Source of the DNA: Allofrancisella guangzhouensis
GTDB lineage: Bacteria > Pseudomonadota > Gammaproteobacteria > Francisellales > Francisellaceae
Reading direction: 5' to 3'
DNA length: 64,000 nt
NCBI RefSeq assembly: GCF_000815225.1
Contig: NZ_CP010427.1
Coordinates: forward strand, 682,001-746,000
This document shows positions 25,991-37,150 of the stretch, piece by piece (the first letter of the stretch is position 1; each line of letters starts with the position of its first letter). The notes below the pieces were generated by a model. The model saw only the letters and a program-made list of their open reading frames with translations. It did not search any database and was not told the origin of the DNA. A program made the translations under genes and the position numbers.

Positions 25991-26233
25991 TTATATATCC
26001 ATCGGTGGTAATACTGTTTCTGTGATACTGTTACAATTCAGCTTACCCTTAAATTTATTTCTTATTTTATTTATAGCTTCCATTCTAGCTTCTTTTTGTG
26101 AATTAACAGCAGAAAGTACACATTCTTCTTTACCTCTATTAGTTACAATAATTTTATCAGTAGTATTTTTAACTAATGAGACATATTTAGATACATTATG
26201 ACAAAACTCTCTTTTTGAAACTTCTATACTCAT
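25991..26233 (-). CDS. Phd/YefM-type antitoxin
   Basis: 80-residue protein with the compact N-terminal fold of Phd/YefM antitoxins: VSKREFCHNVSKYVSLVKN, then IIVTNRGKEECVLSAV. The C-terminal part (KIRNKFKGKLN onward) would bind the toxin. First gene of the two-gene operon and probably an autorepressor, with a dyad just upstream. Confidence 0.85.
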   Translation of the reverse strand: MSIEVSKREFCHNVSKYVSLVKNTTDKIIVTNRGKEECVLSAVNSQKEARMEAINKIRNKFKGKLNCNSITETVLPPMDI

Positions 26234-26255
26234 GTCTTTAGGCCCTTTTTTATAT

Positions 26256-26273
26256 TGTTATAACATAATAACA
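26256..26273. promoter_or_regulatory. probable operator of the toxin-antitoxin operon
   Basis: The 10-base palindrome TGTTATAACA (26256-26265) plus a further half site ATAACA (26268-26273) lie 23-40 bases before the antitoxin start, where Phd-type antitoxins usually bind to repress their own operon. Confidence 0.5.
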
Positions 26274-26572
26274 TGGTGGAAAACAATATCAAAGATATAA
26301 ATAATTATAGTTTGTAGAATTAGCATTCTGCTTACGTGTTTGCGAAAACAACAAGTTAAAACTTTATGTTTCACAAAGTTGTAAATTGACTTGAATAATA
26401 GACCTAAAAAATGTTTAAATTATTTAACTCCTAATAGGACACATTACGGAATCAATATATGCATTGAGAATACAATCTAGCAAAACAATAAAACAGGTAT
26501 GTGTAAATTTTGTATATACCACAAAAATAAATAGCAACATAAAAAAGTGCATATTAGTTATCGAGGCTGTAA

Positions 26573-27108
26573 ATGAAAAATATAACACTAACAAAACTTA
26601 GAAAAGAGTTAAAGTTTAGATCAAGAGAAGACTTACAGGCAGATATAGAGCTTTTGTTTAAACAATTTCCTCAAGTTAAAAACACTATACCATGCTATAT
26701 GACAGTGGCAGCGCTGATGAGGCTTTAGAAGAAGCAAAACAAAAAATTAATAAAGAGTTTTACGGCAATCCTAACTATGGTTGTCCAAGAGCAAGTATAA
26801 AAGATGCTAAAAAGGTTGTATCTGATTTCAAAAAGCTACCTGTTACTGATGAACACATTATAGATTTGATGCTTTGTTATATCGATGAGCTTCTAGGATT
26901 TATACGAAGATATGGAATTGGCTATGATACTAACTACCCTGATAGCTGCAGTAGCATGTTTGAGTCAGCTGTGAAACTTATTCAAAAAAACCAACTGTAT
27001 CATAGTTATGAAAATGTATTGAAAAAACTTCTAAGAAAAGCTGATGATAGTTATGTGGAAGACATTGAATTTATTTATGATGAATATTTTGGAGGAAAAA
27101 GGTTATGA
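26573..27108 (+). pseudogene. DUF6155-like gene interrupted by a frameshift
   Basis: The frame from ATG 26573 encodes KNITLTKLRKELKFRSREDL and continues to LLFKQFPQVKN, the typical N-terminus of DUF6155 proteins. At the run of five A's at 26678-26682 the matching frame changes, and the rest (MLYDSGSADEALEEAKQKIN onward) continues in the other frame to 27108. Inserting one A would restore a protein of about 178 residues, the usual size. Either the gene is inactivated, or the base is a sequencing error, or there is slippage at the A-run. The next gene overlaps its stop, so the two form an operon. Region 26274-26572 has no other recognisable feature. Confidence 0.75.
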
Positions 27109-28514
27109 AAACATTAACTGGTAAATTAGAGGAATTAACAAAAGAACAATTAGTGACAGTTTTAGAGAGTCTTGCTAGTCAAAATAAGACTTATGAAAAG
27201 GAAATTAAAACGCTATTGTTCGCTTATGATCCTAAAGAGTTCTATAAGTTAGTGAGTAAAGAGGTCACATCTATTACAAGTAATAGGAAGTTTTATGGTT
27301 ATTGGGAATGCCATTATTTTGCAGATAAAGTAAGGGGTGTTGTAAATAAAATAGATAAATTTCTTGTTCCTCAAGCCCCTGACTTAGCTATTAAATTGGC
27401 TAAGAAAATAATAGATAAAGAAGAAAAAATCGCCGAAAATATAGACGATTCTAATGGTGAAATGGGAGAAGCTTTTTCTAATCTTTTTATGATGCTTGAT
27501 AGAGCTTATGCAAATAGTACTTGCAAGCCTTTGGAGATAGCTACTTTTATTTATGAAACACTTGACAGTGCTAAATACGGTTATAAAGACTATGTATTAA
27601 ATTTTTCAAAATGCTTGAATGAAGATGTTTTAAGTGCTTTAGAGAGTATATTAGTGCCTGTAAATAAGTTGAATTCAGGTGGTGATAAAAGATATGAACC
27701 TGATGTTAGTGCAACTCTACATAAAATTATCGCTGATAAGAGAAAAGATATTGATGGATATATTGCTGTGTGTAAAGCAAAGGGAGACTTAAATTATGAA
27801 TATACATATTTAAATATTGCTCAAAGGTATATAGATGCTTTTCAAGAAGATAAAGCTATAGAATACTTACAAAATGTTACTCATGAAAATTTTCAACGAG
27901 ATAAAAAAAAGCTTTTGATAGATGCTTATTTGCTTGATGGAAATATTACAAAAGTTAAAGAAACCCTATGGGAAAGCACATTTGATGGTTACTATATAAA
28001 TAATTCTTCATATCTACAGTATTTAAGCTATGCTTCAAATGATGAAAAAACTAAAATAAAAGATGAGATAAAAAAAGTTGTTTTGGCAAAAGATTTTAAT
28101 CATTCTACTATAAGTGAACTTTATAATATCGAAGAGTTTGACCTATTAGAAAAAGAGCTTATCACTTTTAGTAAGAGTGGTAAGGTTTTAGATTTATATT
28201 ACTCTGTATCTGAAATGAGGAAGATTAGTACATATTTAGCTAAATCTAATCCTATAGCAGCTGTTATCATTAGAAGAATACTCTTGGAAAATTGCTTGGA
28301 TGGTGGTAAATCTAAATACTATGATTACGCTGTTAGTGACTTGAAAAAATCAATAGAATTTGCTGAAAGTATTGAGCAATGGAAAGAGGTTAAAAAGCCT
28401 ATAGATTATTTTAACTCTCTAATAGAAAAGCATAAAAAGAAAGTTTCATTTTGGAGTAGAGTAGCTGATGCAGGTATAAAGGAGAAATTAGAAAATTTAC
28501 ATATTAAATCCTAA
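27105..28514 (+). CDS. unknown helical protein, co-transcribed with DUF6155-like gene
   Basis: 469-residue soluble protein without signal peptide or membrane segment. It appears to be all-helical, with a charged N-terminus (KLEELTKEQLVTVLESLASQ) and tetratricopeptide-like segments such as YTYLNIAQRYIDAFQEDKAI. It may be related to families annotated as DUF6880 or SWIM-zinc-finger C-terminal regions, but I have no firm assignment. The start overlaps the stop of the DUF6155-like gene (ATGA), behind GGAGGAAAAAGG, showing co-translation. Confidence 0.6.
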   Translation: MKTLTGKLEELTKEQLVTVLESLASQNKTYEKEIKTLLFAYDPKEFYKLVSKEVTSITSNRKFYGYWECHYFADKVRGVVNKIDKFLVPQAPDLAIKLAKKIIDKEEKIAENIDDSNGEMGEAFSNLFMMLDRAYANSTCKPLEIATFIYETLDSAKYGYKDYVLNFSKCLNEDVLSALESILVPVNKLNSGGDKRYEPDVSATLHKIIADKRKDIDGYIAVCKAKGDLNYEYTYLNIAQRYIDAFQEDKAIEYLQNVTHENFQRDKKKLLIDAYLLDGNITKVKETLWESTFDGYYINNSSYLQYLSYASNDEKTKIKDEIKKVVLAKDFNHSTISELYNIEEFDLLEKELITFSKSGKVLDLYYSVSEMRKISTYLAKSNPIAAVIIRRILLENCLDGGKSKYYDYAVSDLKKSIEFAESIEQWKEVKKPIDYFNSLIEKHKKKVSFWSRVADAGIKEKLENLHIKS

Positions 28515-28544
28515 AGGATAGAAACGTTATTTGAAAAACAGTAG

Positions 28545-28573
28545 TTTCAAGAATGTTGTTTAAATAATATAAT
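28545..28573 (+). promoter_or_regulatory. possible promoter of ung
   Basis: TTTCAA (28545-28550), 17 bases, then a perfect TATAAT (28568-28573), about 45 bases before ung. The -35 element is weak. Confidence 0.35.
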
Positions 28574-28618
28574 ATATAAATTAAAAATTTTAAGAGAAGT
28601 TCCATAAGGGCGCTTGCA

Positions 28619-29281
28619 ATGACCTGGTCAGATATTTTATCAAAAGAGAAACAAAAACCTTATTTTAAGCAAATATTAGAATTTTTGGCTAGTGAGGAAA
28701 ATAAAGGTAAAGTTATATTTCCAGCTAAAGAGAATATTTTTAATGCTTTTAAGTATACTGAGTTAGAAAATTTAAAAGTTGTAATTCTTGGTCAAGATCC
28801 ATACCACAATTATAATCAAGCTCACGGTCTAGCATTTTCAGTACAAAAGGGAGTTGACATTCCACCATCTTTACGCAATATGTATAAAGAGCTTGCTCGC
28901 AGTATCCCAGATTTTGAGATTCCAAATCATGGTTGCTTAGTTGATTGGGCAAAGCAAGGCGTGTTTCTGTTAAATACAACTTTAACGGTGGAGGCTCATA
29001 AGGCAAACTCACACAAAGATATTGGTTGGGAGGCTTTTACAAATATGGTAATACATAAAATATCGGAATATAAAGAGAATGTTGTTTTTATGCTTTGGGG
29101 TTCCCATGCACGTAAAAAGAAAAACCTTATTGATAATTCTAAACACTTAATTCTGGAGTCAACCCACCCATCTCCTTTGTCAGCTCATCGCGGCTTTCTA
29201 GGATGTAACCATTTTATACTTTGTAACCAGTATTTACTTGATCATAAACTTAAAACTATAAATTGGCAATTAACTAATTAG
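28619..29281 (+). CDS. ung: uracil-DNA glycosylase
   Basis: Removes uracil from DNA as the first step of base-excision repair. Family 1 motifs are complete: GQDPYH with the catalytic Asp at about residue 60, LLNTTLTV for uracil recognition, and HPSPLSAHRGF, the DNA-intercalating loop. The 220-residue length is normal. Preceded by AAGGG eight bases before ATG. Stands alone between the accessory region and gyrA. Confidence 0.96.
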   Translation: MTWSDILSKEKQKPYFKQILEFLASEENKGKVIFPAKENIFNAFKYTELENLKVVILGQDPYHNYNQAHGLAFSVQKGVDIPPSLRNMYKELARSIPDFEIPNHGCLVDWAKQGVFLLNTTLTVEAHKANSHKDIGWEAFTNMVIHKISEYKENVVFMLWGSHARKKKNLIDNSKHLILESTHPSPLSAHRGFLGCNHFILCNQYLLDHKLKTINWQLTN

Positions 29282-29349
29282 TCATACATTTTTAAGAATT
29301 TTTACTGGTTTCTTACTTATTATCAAAAGATGCTTTTTAGGCTTGAGTA

Positions 29350-29358
29350 TGTTAAAAT
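29350..29358 (+). promoter_or_regulatory. extended -10 promoter of gyrA
   Basis: TGTTAAAAT (TG-n-TAAAAT) 40 bases before the gyrA start; no convincing -35 at the proper distance. Reads as an extended -10 promoter. Confidence 0.35.
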
Positions 29359-29397
29359 ATCACCTATATGTCATATCTTTATTAAAAACGGTAAGTA

Positions 29398-31998
29398 ATG
29401 TCTGTAACGACTAAAGAATCATCATCGATAAATATAGAAAAAGAATTAAAGCAATCATACCTTGATTATGCAATGAGTGTTATAGTTGGTAGGGCTTTAC
29501 CAGATGTCAGAGATGGGTTAAAGCCAGTTCACCGAAGAGTTCTTTTTGCGATGAATGAACTATCAAACTATTATAACAGACCTTATAAAAAGTCTGCTAG
29601 GATTGTCGGTGATGTGATAGGTAAATATCACCCACATGGTGATACAGCAGTTTATGATACTATCGTTAGAATGGCCCAATCTTTTTCTTTACGCTATACG
29701 TTAGTAGATGGTCAAGGTAACTTTGGTTCAGTTGATGGTGATTCACCAGCAGCTATGCGTTATACAGAGATTAGAATGCAAAAGCTTACCCATGAACTTT
29801 TGGTGGATATTGATAAAGAGACGGTAGATTTTTCTCCAAACTATGACAATACTGAGCTAGTTCCAGATGTTTTACCAACAAGAGTGCCAAACCTTTTGGT
29901 TAATGGCTCATCAGGTATTGCTGTTGGTATGGCTACTAATATCCCACCTCATAATATGACAGAGGTAATTAATGGAACAATTGCTCTTATAGATAATCCA
30001 AGTTTAAGTGTGGAAGAGCTAATACACTACATTCCAGCACCAGATTTTCCAACAGGAGCTTATATAAATGGTACTGATGGTATTCTAGAAGCTTATAAAA
30101 CAGGTCGTGGTCGTGTGATAATGCGAGCTAAGGCCGATATAAAAGAAGATGAAGCATCTGGTAAATCACAAATAATAATTACAGAAATACCTTATCAAGT
30201 AAATAAAGCAAAACTAGTTGAAAAAATCGCTGAGCTTGTCAAAGATAAAAAGGTAACAGGTATTTCAGAACTTAGAGATGAGTCTGACAAAGATGGTATT
30301 AGAGTTGTAATAGATTTAAAAAGAGACGAGTCTCCAGAAGTTGTATTAAATACTTTATACGCTCAAACTCAATTACAATGTAGTTTTGGTATAAATATGG
30401 TTGCTCTTAGTGATAATAGACCAAAGCTTTTGGGTTTAAAAGAAATACTAGAGCAGTTTATAAAACATAGAAAAGAAGTTGTTACCCGTCGTACTATATA
30501 TGAGCTAAGAAAATCAAAAGAAAGAGCGCATATTTTAGAAGGGTTATTATTATCTTTATCAAATATAGATGAGATGATCGAGCTTATCAAAGCTTCTCCA
30601 AGTCCAGCTGATGCTAAAGAATCTATGTTAGCTAGGTCATGGAATGGTGTTCTTGTTAAAAATATGCTTGAAGGTGTTGATGTTAAAATGTATCGTAAAG
30701 AAATACTAGCTTCTCATTACGGTATTCAAACAGATTCTTTATATAACTTAACAGAAGAGCAAGCTGATGCAATCCTAGCTTTGAGATTACATAGATTAAC
30801 AGGTCTTGAACAAGACAAGATAGTGAATGAATTTAAAGAGCTTATTGACAAAATTAAGTATCTAATATCAATATTAAGTGATACAAATGAGCTTATTAGG
30901 GTAGTCAAAGAAGAGCTTGTTGAAATTAGGGAAAACTTCGGTGATGCTAGAAAATCAGAAATTATTTCTTCAAGGTTAGATTTAACAAGAGAAGATCTAA
31001 TAGCAGAAGAAGAAATGGTTGTAACATTATCGATGGATGGCTATGTTAAAACTCAACCATTAAGTTTGTACAACGCTCAAAAACGTGGTGGAGTAGGAAA
31101 ATCTGCAACCAAAACTAAAGAAGAAGATAGTATCTTTAAATTAATTTTAGCATCAACCCATGACACTATGCTATGCTTTTCAAGTTTAGGTAGAGTTTAT
31201 TGGTCAAAAGTCTATGATTTCCCGGTAGCTAGTAGAATTTCTAAGGGTAGGCCTATAAATAACATTTTGCCATTAGAAAAAGATGAGAAAATTACTGCTC
31301 TTATGCCAATCTCTCAGTTTGAGGAGGGTTGGTATGTATTTATGGCTACAAAACTAGGTCGAGTTAAAAAAGTTGATTTATCAGAATTTGCAAAACCTCG
31401 CTCTACAGGTAAAATCGCTATTGGTCTAAATGATGGTGATGAGCTATCTTACGTGGCACTTACAGATGGGAATAAGCAGATTATGATGTTTTCAGACGCA
31501 GGAAAAGCAATTCGATTTGATGAATCTGATGTTAGAGCCATGGGTCGTTCTGCTGCGGGTGTTACAGGTATGCGTTTACAAGATGATCAAAAGATAGTTT
31601 CTATGCTTGTGACAAATCCTGAGGAAGGGGTCGTTTTAGCTGCTACAGAAAATGGTTATGGTAAAAGAACTCCAGTTTCTGAATACAGAAAAACAAGAAG
31701 ATCTAGTCAAGGAGTTATAGCAATTTCAACTTCAGATAGAAATGGTAAAGTAGTTGTAGCTGTACTTGTTGCTGAAGACGAAGATATTGTAATGATTACG
31801 AATAATGGCACTTTAGTTAGAATATCTTCATCTGAAGTCAGAGAGTGTGGTCGTTCAGCACAAGGTGTTAGGTTGATTAATCTAAGAAATAATGAAAAAC
31901 TTATAGGTTTGAAAGTTGTAAAAGATGATGCAGATATAGAGGAAAGCTTAGAGGAAGAAACTGAAGCCTCTTTAGATGCTGACTTAGCAGCAGAATAA
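29398..31998 (+). CDS. gyrA: DNA gyrase subunit A
   Basis: Breakage-reunion subunit of gyrase, 866 residues. The catalytic tyrosine is Y122 in [10 protein letters not shown]. The quinolone-resistance region reads [10 protein letters not shown], with T83 and D87 in E. coli numbering. D87 is the normal residue; T83, in place of the Ser of E. coli, is found in many wild-type gammaproteobacteria. The C-terminal beta-pinwheel includes the GyrA box QKRGGVG, and the protein ends in an acidic tail. dxr follows immediately. gyrB lies about 16 kb away in the same orientation. Confidence 0.98.
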   Translation: MSVTTKESSSINIEKELKQSYLDYAMSVIVGRALPDVRDGLKPVHRRVLFAMNELSNYYNRPYKKSARIVGDVIGKYHPHGDTAVYDTIVRMAQSFSLRYTLVDGQGNFGSVDGDSPAAMRYTEIRMQKLTHELLVDIDKETVDFSPNYDNTELVPDVLPTRVPNLLVNGSSGIAVGMATNIPPHNMTEVINGTIALIDNPSLSVEELIHYIPAPDFPTGAYINGTDGILEAYKTGRGRVIMRAKADIKEDEASGKSQIIITEIPYQVNKAKLVEKIAELVKDKKVTGISELRDESDKDGIRVVIDLKRDESPEVVLNTLYAQTQLQCSFGINMVALSDNRPKLLGLKEILEQFIKHRKEVVTRRTIYELRKSKERAHILEGLLLSLSNIDEMIELIKASPSPADAKESMLARSWNGVLVKNMLEGVDVKMYRKEILASHYGIQTDSLYNLTEEQADAILALRLHRLTGLEQDKIVNEFKELIDKIKYLISILSDTNELIRVVKEELVEIRENFGDARKSEIISSRLDLTREDLIAEEEMVVTLSMDGYVKTQPLSLYNAQKRGGVGKSATKTKEEDSIFKLILASTHDTMLCFSSLGRVYWSKVYDFPVASRISKGRPINNILPLEKDEKITALMPISQFEEGWYVFMATKLGRVKKVDLSEFAKPRSTGKIAIGLNDGDELSYVALTDGNKQIMMFSDAGKAIRFDESDVRAMGRSAAGVTGMRLQDDQKIVSMLVTNPEEGVVLAATENGYGKRTPVSEYRKTRRSSQGVIAISTSDRNGKVVVAVLVAEDEDIVMITNNGTLVRISSSEVRECGRSAQGVRLINLRNNEKLIGLKVVKDDADIEESLEEETEASLDADLAAE

Positions 31999-32005
31999 CG
32001 TGGTT

Positions 32006-33166
32006 ATGTTTATGAAAAGCAAGGTTACTATATTAGGGGCTACAGGCTCTATAGGAGATAGTACATTAAGCGTAATTAGAGAGAGTAGTAGCTTTAAAGT
32101 GTATGCTCTGAGTGCCTTTAGTAATATAAGAAAACTTGCTAATTTATGTAAAGAATTCCAGCCTAAGTATGTTGTGGTCCAAGATTGGCAAAAATATAAA
32201 GAGCTTAAAGAGCTTGTTAAAGAAGTTGAGATTTTAGTTGGTGATGAAGGTTTAGAACAAATCTCTAGTGATCCAAAAGTCGATATAGTAATGTCTGCTA
32301 TAGTTGGAGTCGCTGGGCTTAAGCCAACTTTTGCAGCTGCAAGAGCGGGTAAAAAAATACTTTTAGCTAATAAGGAATCTTTAGTAGCTGCTGGGCATTT
32401 GTTAATTGAAGAAGTAGCAAAAAATAATGCTCAGCTTATACCTGTAGATAGTGAGCATAATGCAATATTTCAGTGCTTAGATAACCAAAGCAAAACTTTT
32501 AATGAAAAAGAAATTGCTGAGATAATTCTTACAGCATCTGGAGGACCTTTTAGAGATAAGCAGCTAGAGGATCTAGTTGATATAACCCCAGAGCAGGCAT
32601 GCGCTCACCCTAATTGGAGTATGGGGAGAAAGATTTCAGTTGATTCTTCAACTATGGTTAATAAAGCTTTGGAAGTGATAGAAGCATATTGGCTTTTTCG
32701 TGTTCCAGCTGATAGAATTAGCGTTTTAATTCATCCTCAAAGTGTTATTCACTCGATGGTTAAATATGTAGATGGTAGTTTTCTGGCTCAATTGGGGGTT
32801 CCAGATATGAAGACTCCAATTGCAAATGCTTTGTATTATCCAGCTAGAGGGCGTACAAATGTTGCAGAGCTAGATTTTACAAAAATTGAATTAACTTTTA
32901 AAAAAGTATGCTTTAGTAGGTTTGAAGCTCTAAAATTGGTTTTTGAAAACTTAAAAAATAAAGATTACGCAGCAAATATAGTCTTTAATGCTGCTAATGA
33001 GAAATTGGTAGAAGCATTTTTAGATGGTAAAATTAAATATTTAGACATTATAAAAATAAATAAAAAAATATTAAAAAAATTAAAATTCGAGAATCCTAAA
33101 CAAATAGATGAAGTTTTTGATATTGATAAAAAAACTCGATGTTTTGTGGATTCTATTTTGAGGTAA
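32006..33166 (+). CDS. dxr: 1-deoxy-D-xylulose 5-phosphate reductoisomerase
   Basis: Second step of the MEP isoprenoid pathway: DXP to MEP using NADPH. The nucleotide motif [13 protein letters not shown] is at the N-terminus; [22 protein letters not shown]-like TASGGPFRD and the [20 protein letters not shown] block (metal and substrate) are intact. The frame also offers GTG 32000 and ATG 32012; ATG 32006 (MFMKSK) is my choice because many relatives start with a similar MF-K sequence, but the ribosome site is weak. Follows gyrA within eight bases. Confidence 0.94.
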   Translation: MFMKSKVTILGATGSIGDSTLSVIRESSSFKVYALSAFSNIRKLANLCKEFQPKYVVVQDWQKYKELKELVKEVEILVGDEGLEQISSDPKVDIVMSAIVGVAGLKPTFAAARAGKKILLANKESLVAAGHLLIEEVAKNNAQLIPVDSEHNAIFQCLDNQSKTFNEKEIAEIILTASGGPFRDKQLEDLVDITPEQACAHPNWSMGRKISVDSSTMVNKALEVIEAYWLFRVPADRISVLIHPQSVIHSMVKYVDGSFLAQLGVPDMKTPIANALYYPARGRTNVAELDFTKIELTFKKVCFSRFEALKLVFENLKNKDYAANIVFNAANEKLVEAFLDGKIKYLDIIKINKKILKKLKFENPKQIDEVFDIDKKTRCFVDSILR

Positions 33167-33172
33167 AGTTAG

Positions 33173-35560
33173 GTGTTTTTTTTAAGAAAGAAGTTTGTAT
33201 TAACCTCTCTTCTTATGGGTATTGCGTGTGTTAGCTGGGCAGAAACAGGTAGTTTCATACTAGACAAAGTATCTATAGATGGTTTAGAGGGTTTGCAGGG
33301 AGATGTAGTTAAAAGCCGTATAGGCTTTAAGAGAGGGAGTTATATCACACCAGAAGATACAAACCAAATTATTAACAATCTTTATGGTACAGGGTTTTTC
33401 AATAGTGTAGATCTGTATCGTAAAGGTAGTAACCTTTTTATAAATGTAAAAGAAAGACCAATTATCGCAGATTTTAGCTTCAGTGGTAATAAAAAAATCA
33501 AGAAAGAAGATCTTGAAAAAGTTTTTACTGATGCAGGTATTTATGTAGGTAATGTTTATAATCCTAATACGATGTTTTTACTTAAACAATCGTTACTTTC
33601 TCAATATTCAATGATGGGACTATATGGAGCTAAAATTGATGAAAACATTAGAAAACTACCAAATAATAGGATAAATATTAATCTGACGATTAAGGAAGGA
33701 AAACCTGCAACAATTGATGATATAAATTTTGTTGGTAACAAAAGTTTTGATGATAGTGATCTAAAAAGCGGGCTAGCCTTCCAAGCTCCATCTATTTGGA
33801 ATTTATGGGGATTTTTAGCCCAGTTTGATAGTTATTCTCCTAATGGTATGGACAGATCAATCCAGGATGTGACAAACTATTACCTTGATAGAGGTTTTCT
33901 TGACTTTAAGGTTACATCCAAGCAAGCCTCAATGTCGAAAGATCGTGAGCATTCCTATATAACTTTTGGTGTCCAAGAAGGAGATGTTTATAAAGTTGGC
34001 AATATATCTCTAGATGGTAAATTTATAATCCCTAAATCAGAGGTTGAATCTCTAATTCAGCTACAAGAGGGAGAAGTCTTCTCAAAGAAGAAGCTGGTAG
34101 ATACGGTAGAGGCAATAAAGACTTTATTGGGAAGTAAAGGTTATGCTTTTGTAACAGTTAACCCTATTCCAGATGTAGATAAGGAAAAACGAGTAGTTTC
34201 TTTTAAATTTGTTGTAGATGCTGGTAAAAAAGTTTACGTAAACAGAGTTAATTTTTTTGGTAATAATGTTACGAATGATTATGTATTCCGTAGACAGCTT
34301 CAATACTATGAGCAGTCTACTTATGATAAAGAGGCTATAGATAAGTCACAAAGAAGACTTGATCAACTACCTTACGTTGCCTCTGCTGATATGCAGCTTG
34401 TCCCTGTGGAAGGTACAGATGACTTAGTCGATATAAATTATAATATTAAAGAACGTAACGCTAATTCAATAACTGGTAGCTTGGGTTATTCAGATTTATA
34501 TGGCTTTATGATAGGTGGTAGGCTTAATATGCCTAACGTGTTTGGTACGGGTAATACTTTTAATATTAATGCTCAACTTTCCATACCATTTCAACAATTA
34601 GATATAAGTTATATTGACCCTTTTTTCACTACTTCAGGAATCAGTCAAAGCGTTTCAGCATATGTTAACCGTTCAAACTTTGCTAAAACTGATGCAATTG
34701 CTGCATATCAATTAGATACATTTGGTGCAAGGTTGATGTATGGCTTGCCTATATCAACATTTAGTAATGTATCTTGGGGATTAACTTTTGCTAATAATAC
34801 CCTTAAACAGTCAGAAGGTTACAAATCTTCTATAGTTGAGTGGTTTATCCAGCAGCAAGGCGGTAGGAATGTATTTAATGAGCCTGCTATAACGGGTGGT
34901 TGGAGTTATAATAATTCTAATAAATATATGTTTCCAACGCAAGGTGGGTCATTTAATTTAAATGGCTCAATAAATATCCCAGGAATAAGTAATATTAACT
35001 CTTATAAAGTCGAAGTTGGAGGGACTTATAATATTGCTGTGCCAAATACAGACTTATCAGCATTATCAATTAGGGCAGGAGTTCAATACGGTGGAGGCTA
35101 TGGGAAAACTAAAGAGCTACCTTTTTATGAGAACTTCTACGGAGGCGGCTGGGGATCGGTGCGTGGTTTTTTACAAGGTTCATTAGGACCTAGAGATCTT
35201 AACTTAGTAGATCCTAATAATCCTCAACCAGGAAACTCAATTGGTGGTAACCTTAACATTTATAACAACTGGGATTTATTGTTTCCAGTACCTTTTATTA
35301 AAGATAGTTCTAATATGAGAATTGGTGCCTTTTTAGATATAGGTAATACATATATAACATATGACCTAAATGGGGTACTATCTCCAACACCACCTAGCCC
35401 TACATCGCCATCTTTAGGTAACCTTAAATACTCAGTAGGTGTTGAGTTTAGGTGGGCTTCGCCAATGGGACCACTAGCAATATCTTTTGCTCAGCCATTT
35501 AATGTTCAAAAGGGTGATATCACCCAGGTATTCCAGTTTTCACTTGGACAAAATTTCTAA
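33173..35560 (+). CDS. bamA: outer membrane protein assembly factor BamA
   Basis: Essential Omp85 protein that inserts beta-barrel proteins in the outer membrane. GTG start, then a signal peptide ([19 protein letters not shown], cut before ETGS). Five POTRA domains occupy roughly residues 25-420, followed by the barrel with the conserved GWGSVRGF (VRGF/Y motif) and a C-terminus ending in phenylalanine (FSLGQNF), the beta-signal. Length 795 fits. It is followed by skp, as in most gammaproteobacteria; rseP/cdsA do not precede it. Confidence 0.96.
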   Translation: MFFLRKKFVLTSLLMGIACVSWAETGSFILDKVSIDGLEGLQGDVVKSRIGFKRGSYITPEDTNQIINNLYGTGFFNSVDLYRKGSNLFINVKERPIIADFSFSGNKKIKKEDLEKVFTDAGIYVGNVYNPNTMFLLKQSLLSQYSMMGLYGAKIDENIRKLPNNRININLTIKEGKPATIDDINFVGNKSFDDSDLKSGLAFQAPSIWNLWGFLAQFDSYSPNGMDRSIQDVTNYYLDRGFLDFKVTSKQASMSKDREHSYITFGVQEGDVYKVGNISLDGKFIIPKSEVESLIQLQEGEVFSKKKLVDTVEAIKTLLGSKGYAFVTVNPIPDVDKEKRVVSFKFVVDAGKKVYVNRVNFFGNNVTNDYVFRRQLQYYEQSTYDKEAIDKSQRRLDQLPYVASADMQLVPVEGTDDLVDINYNIKERNANSITGSLGYSDLYGFMIGGRLNMPNVFGTGNTFNINAQLSIPFQQLDISYIDPFFTTSGISQSVSAYVNRSNFAKTDAIAAYQLDTFGARLMYGLPISTFSNVSWGLTFANNTLKQSEGYKSSIVEWFIQQQGGRNVFNEPAITGGWSYNNSNKYMFPTQGGSFNLNGSINIPGISNINSYKVEVGGTYNIAVPNTDLSALSIRAGVQYGGGYGKTKELPFYENFYGGGWGSVRGFLQGSLGPRDLNLVDPNNPQPGNSIGGNLNIYNNWDLLFPVPFIKDSSNMRIGAFLDIGNTYITYDLNGVLSPTPPSPTSPSLGNLKYSVGVEFRWASPMGPLAISFAQPFNVQKGDITQVFQFSLGQNF

Positions 35561-35578
35561 AAATCAAAGGAGAAAGAA

Positions 35579-36091
35579 ATGAAAAAAATAATCAACAAAA
35601 TTCTAGTTATGTTAGCAGTTTTTACAACCTCTATTACGGTATCATATGCAGATACTAAGATAGCTGTAGTTAATCCAGTAGAGATCTTTAATGATACAGA
35701 TCTTGGCTCAGTGAGTGTTAAAAAATTAGAGAATGACCTTAAGCCAGAGGCTTCAAAGTTGCAGCAGCAACAAAATGATATTATGGCAAAGATTAAAGAA
35801 TTACAACAAAAATCTACTACCATTACAAAGGCTGAGCTAGAAAAACAACAACAGCAAATACAGCAAGAACAACAGGCTTTTGCAGAAAAAGCTAGAGTTT
35901 TACAACAAAAAGAATACGCAAAAAAAGATGAGTTATCTAAAAAGTTCCAATCTGCATTTGATAAGTCAGTAGAAACCATAGCAAAACAAAAAAGTTATAA
36001 TATCATACTAACTACTCAGGCTCTTGCTTATGCAAATGGGGTTGATGACATATCTAACGATGTTGTAGCTATGATGAACAAGGCTTCTTAA
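35579..36091 (+). CDS. skp: OmpH/Skp-family periplasmic chaperone
   Basis: 170-residue protein with a signal peptide (about 1-22, ending SYA-DT) and a long Gln/Lys-rich coiled coil (about residues 50-125, e.g. LEKQQQQIQQEQQAFAEKA), the tentacles of the Skp trimer that shield unfolded outer membrane proteins. Start behind AAAGGAGAAAG. Lies 18 bases after bamA, as expected for the bamA-skp-lpxD order. Confidence 0.92.
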   Translation: MKKIINKILVMLAVFTTSITVSYADTKIAVVNPVEIFNDTDLGSVSVKKLENDLKPEASKLQQQQNDIMAKIKELQQKSTTITKAELEKQQQQIQQEQQAFAEKARVLQQKEYAKKDELSKKFQSAFDKSVETIAKQKSYNIILTTQALAYANGVDDISNDVVAMMNKAS

Positions 36092-36118
36092 AAAACAAAA
36101 ACTTTAGTTGGTGGTGAT

Positions 36119-37138
36119 ATGTATAGCTTAAATTTATTGGCAGAAAAATTAGATGGTGTTGTTAAGGGGGATGGTAGCGTCGAAATAACTAAAATAGCCA
36201 CTTTATCTCAGGCAAAAGAGGGTGACATATCTTTTTGTACGAATCCTAAGTATTTAAAAGACTTGTCTAATACAAAAGCTTCTGCTGTTTTAATTACTGA
36301 AGAGGCTTTAGGCTACTGTAATACGAATGCTATTATATTATCTAACCCATACATGGCTTTAGCTAAGGTAATGGAGATTTTTGATAAATCTCCATTACCT
36401 AGTGGGAAGATACATAGTAAGGCAGTTATAGCATCTACTGTGATTATTGGTCAAAATGTAACCATTGATGCTAATGCGGTTATCGGTGAAAATGTTGTTT
36501 TAGGTGATAATGTTATTATAGGTGCTTGTGCTACAGTAGATGATGGAACAAGAATAGGTGATTCTACTATTATCAAAAGTAATGTATCAATAGCTCATGA
36601 TGTTATAATTGGTTCAAAATGCATTATTCACCAAAATGCAGTTATAGGCTGTGATGGATTTGGAAATGCACGTGATGATGATGGTTCATGGACTAAAATT
36701 CCTCAATTAGGTAGAGTAGTTATTGAGGATGATGTTGAAATTGGTGCTAATACTACTGTTGATAGGGGTGCTATTGATGACACTATTATTAAAAAAGGAG
36801 CGCGTATTGATAATTTAGTACAGATAGCTCATAATGTCATTATCGGCGAAAATACTGCTTTGGCAGGTGTAACAGCAGTAGCAGGTAGTACCAAGATAGG
36901 TAGTAACTGTCTTATAGGGGGACAGTCAGCTATTACTGGTCATATTAGTATTTGCGATAATGCTATAATAGGGGGTGCCTCTAATATAGGTAAATCGGTG
37001 ACAAAGCCGGGCATGTATTATGCAGCTTTTGAAGCAAAACCAAGAATTGAGTGGGGTAGATTTGTAGCTAGGTTGTCGAAAATAGATAAATTAATAGCTA
37101 GAGTTAAAGATTTGGAAAATAAATTAACTAGTAAGTAA
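36119..37138 (+). CDS. lpxD: UDP-3-O-acylglucosamine N-acyltransferase
   Basis: Third enzyme of lipid A synthesis; adds a 3-hydroxyacyl chain from ACP to the 2-amino group. The N-terminal uridine-binding domain (about 1-100) precedes a left-handed beta helix made of hexapeptide repeats ([20 protein letters not shown] and similar), with the catalytic histidine in [10 protein letters not shown]. 339 residues is typical. Francisella is known to carry two LpxD enzymes with different chain-length use; this would be the copy in the lpx operon. Confidence 0.95.
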   Translation: MYSLNLLAEKLDGVVKGDGSVEITKIATLSQAKEGDISFCTNPKYLKDLSNTKASAVLITEEALGYCNTNAIILSNPYMALAKVMEIFDKSPLPSGKIHSKAVIASTVIIGQNVTIDANAVIGENVVLGDNVIIGACATVDDGTRIGDSTIIKSNVSIAHDVIIGSKCIIHQNAVIGCDGFGNARDDDGSWTKIPQLGRVVIEDDVEIGANTTVDRGAIDDTIIKKGARIDNLVQIAHNVIIGENTALAGVTAVAGSTKIGSNCLIGGQSAITGHISICDNAIIGGASNIGKSVTKPGMYYAAFEAKPRIEWGRFVARLSKIDKLIARVKDLENKLTSK

Positions 37139-37150
37139 TGAGGATTTGTA

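Noticed and set aside
26680-26683. Programmed -1 frameshift signal at the DUF6155 A-run
   Set aside because: The heptamer does not fit the X XXY YYZ rule well (the P-site codon would slip onto TAA) and I see no downstream hairpin; a lost A is simpler.
29638-29661. Threonine at GyrA position 83 as a quinolone-resistance mutation
   Set aside because: T83 is normal in many wild-type gammaproteobacteria; with D87 unchanged there is no evidence of resistance.
35557-35979. Minus-strand frame of 140 codons opposite skp
   Set aside because: The cysteine-rich reading comes from the complement of the Gln/Lys coiled coil of skp; not a gene.
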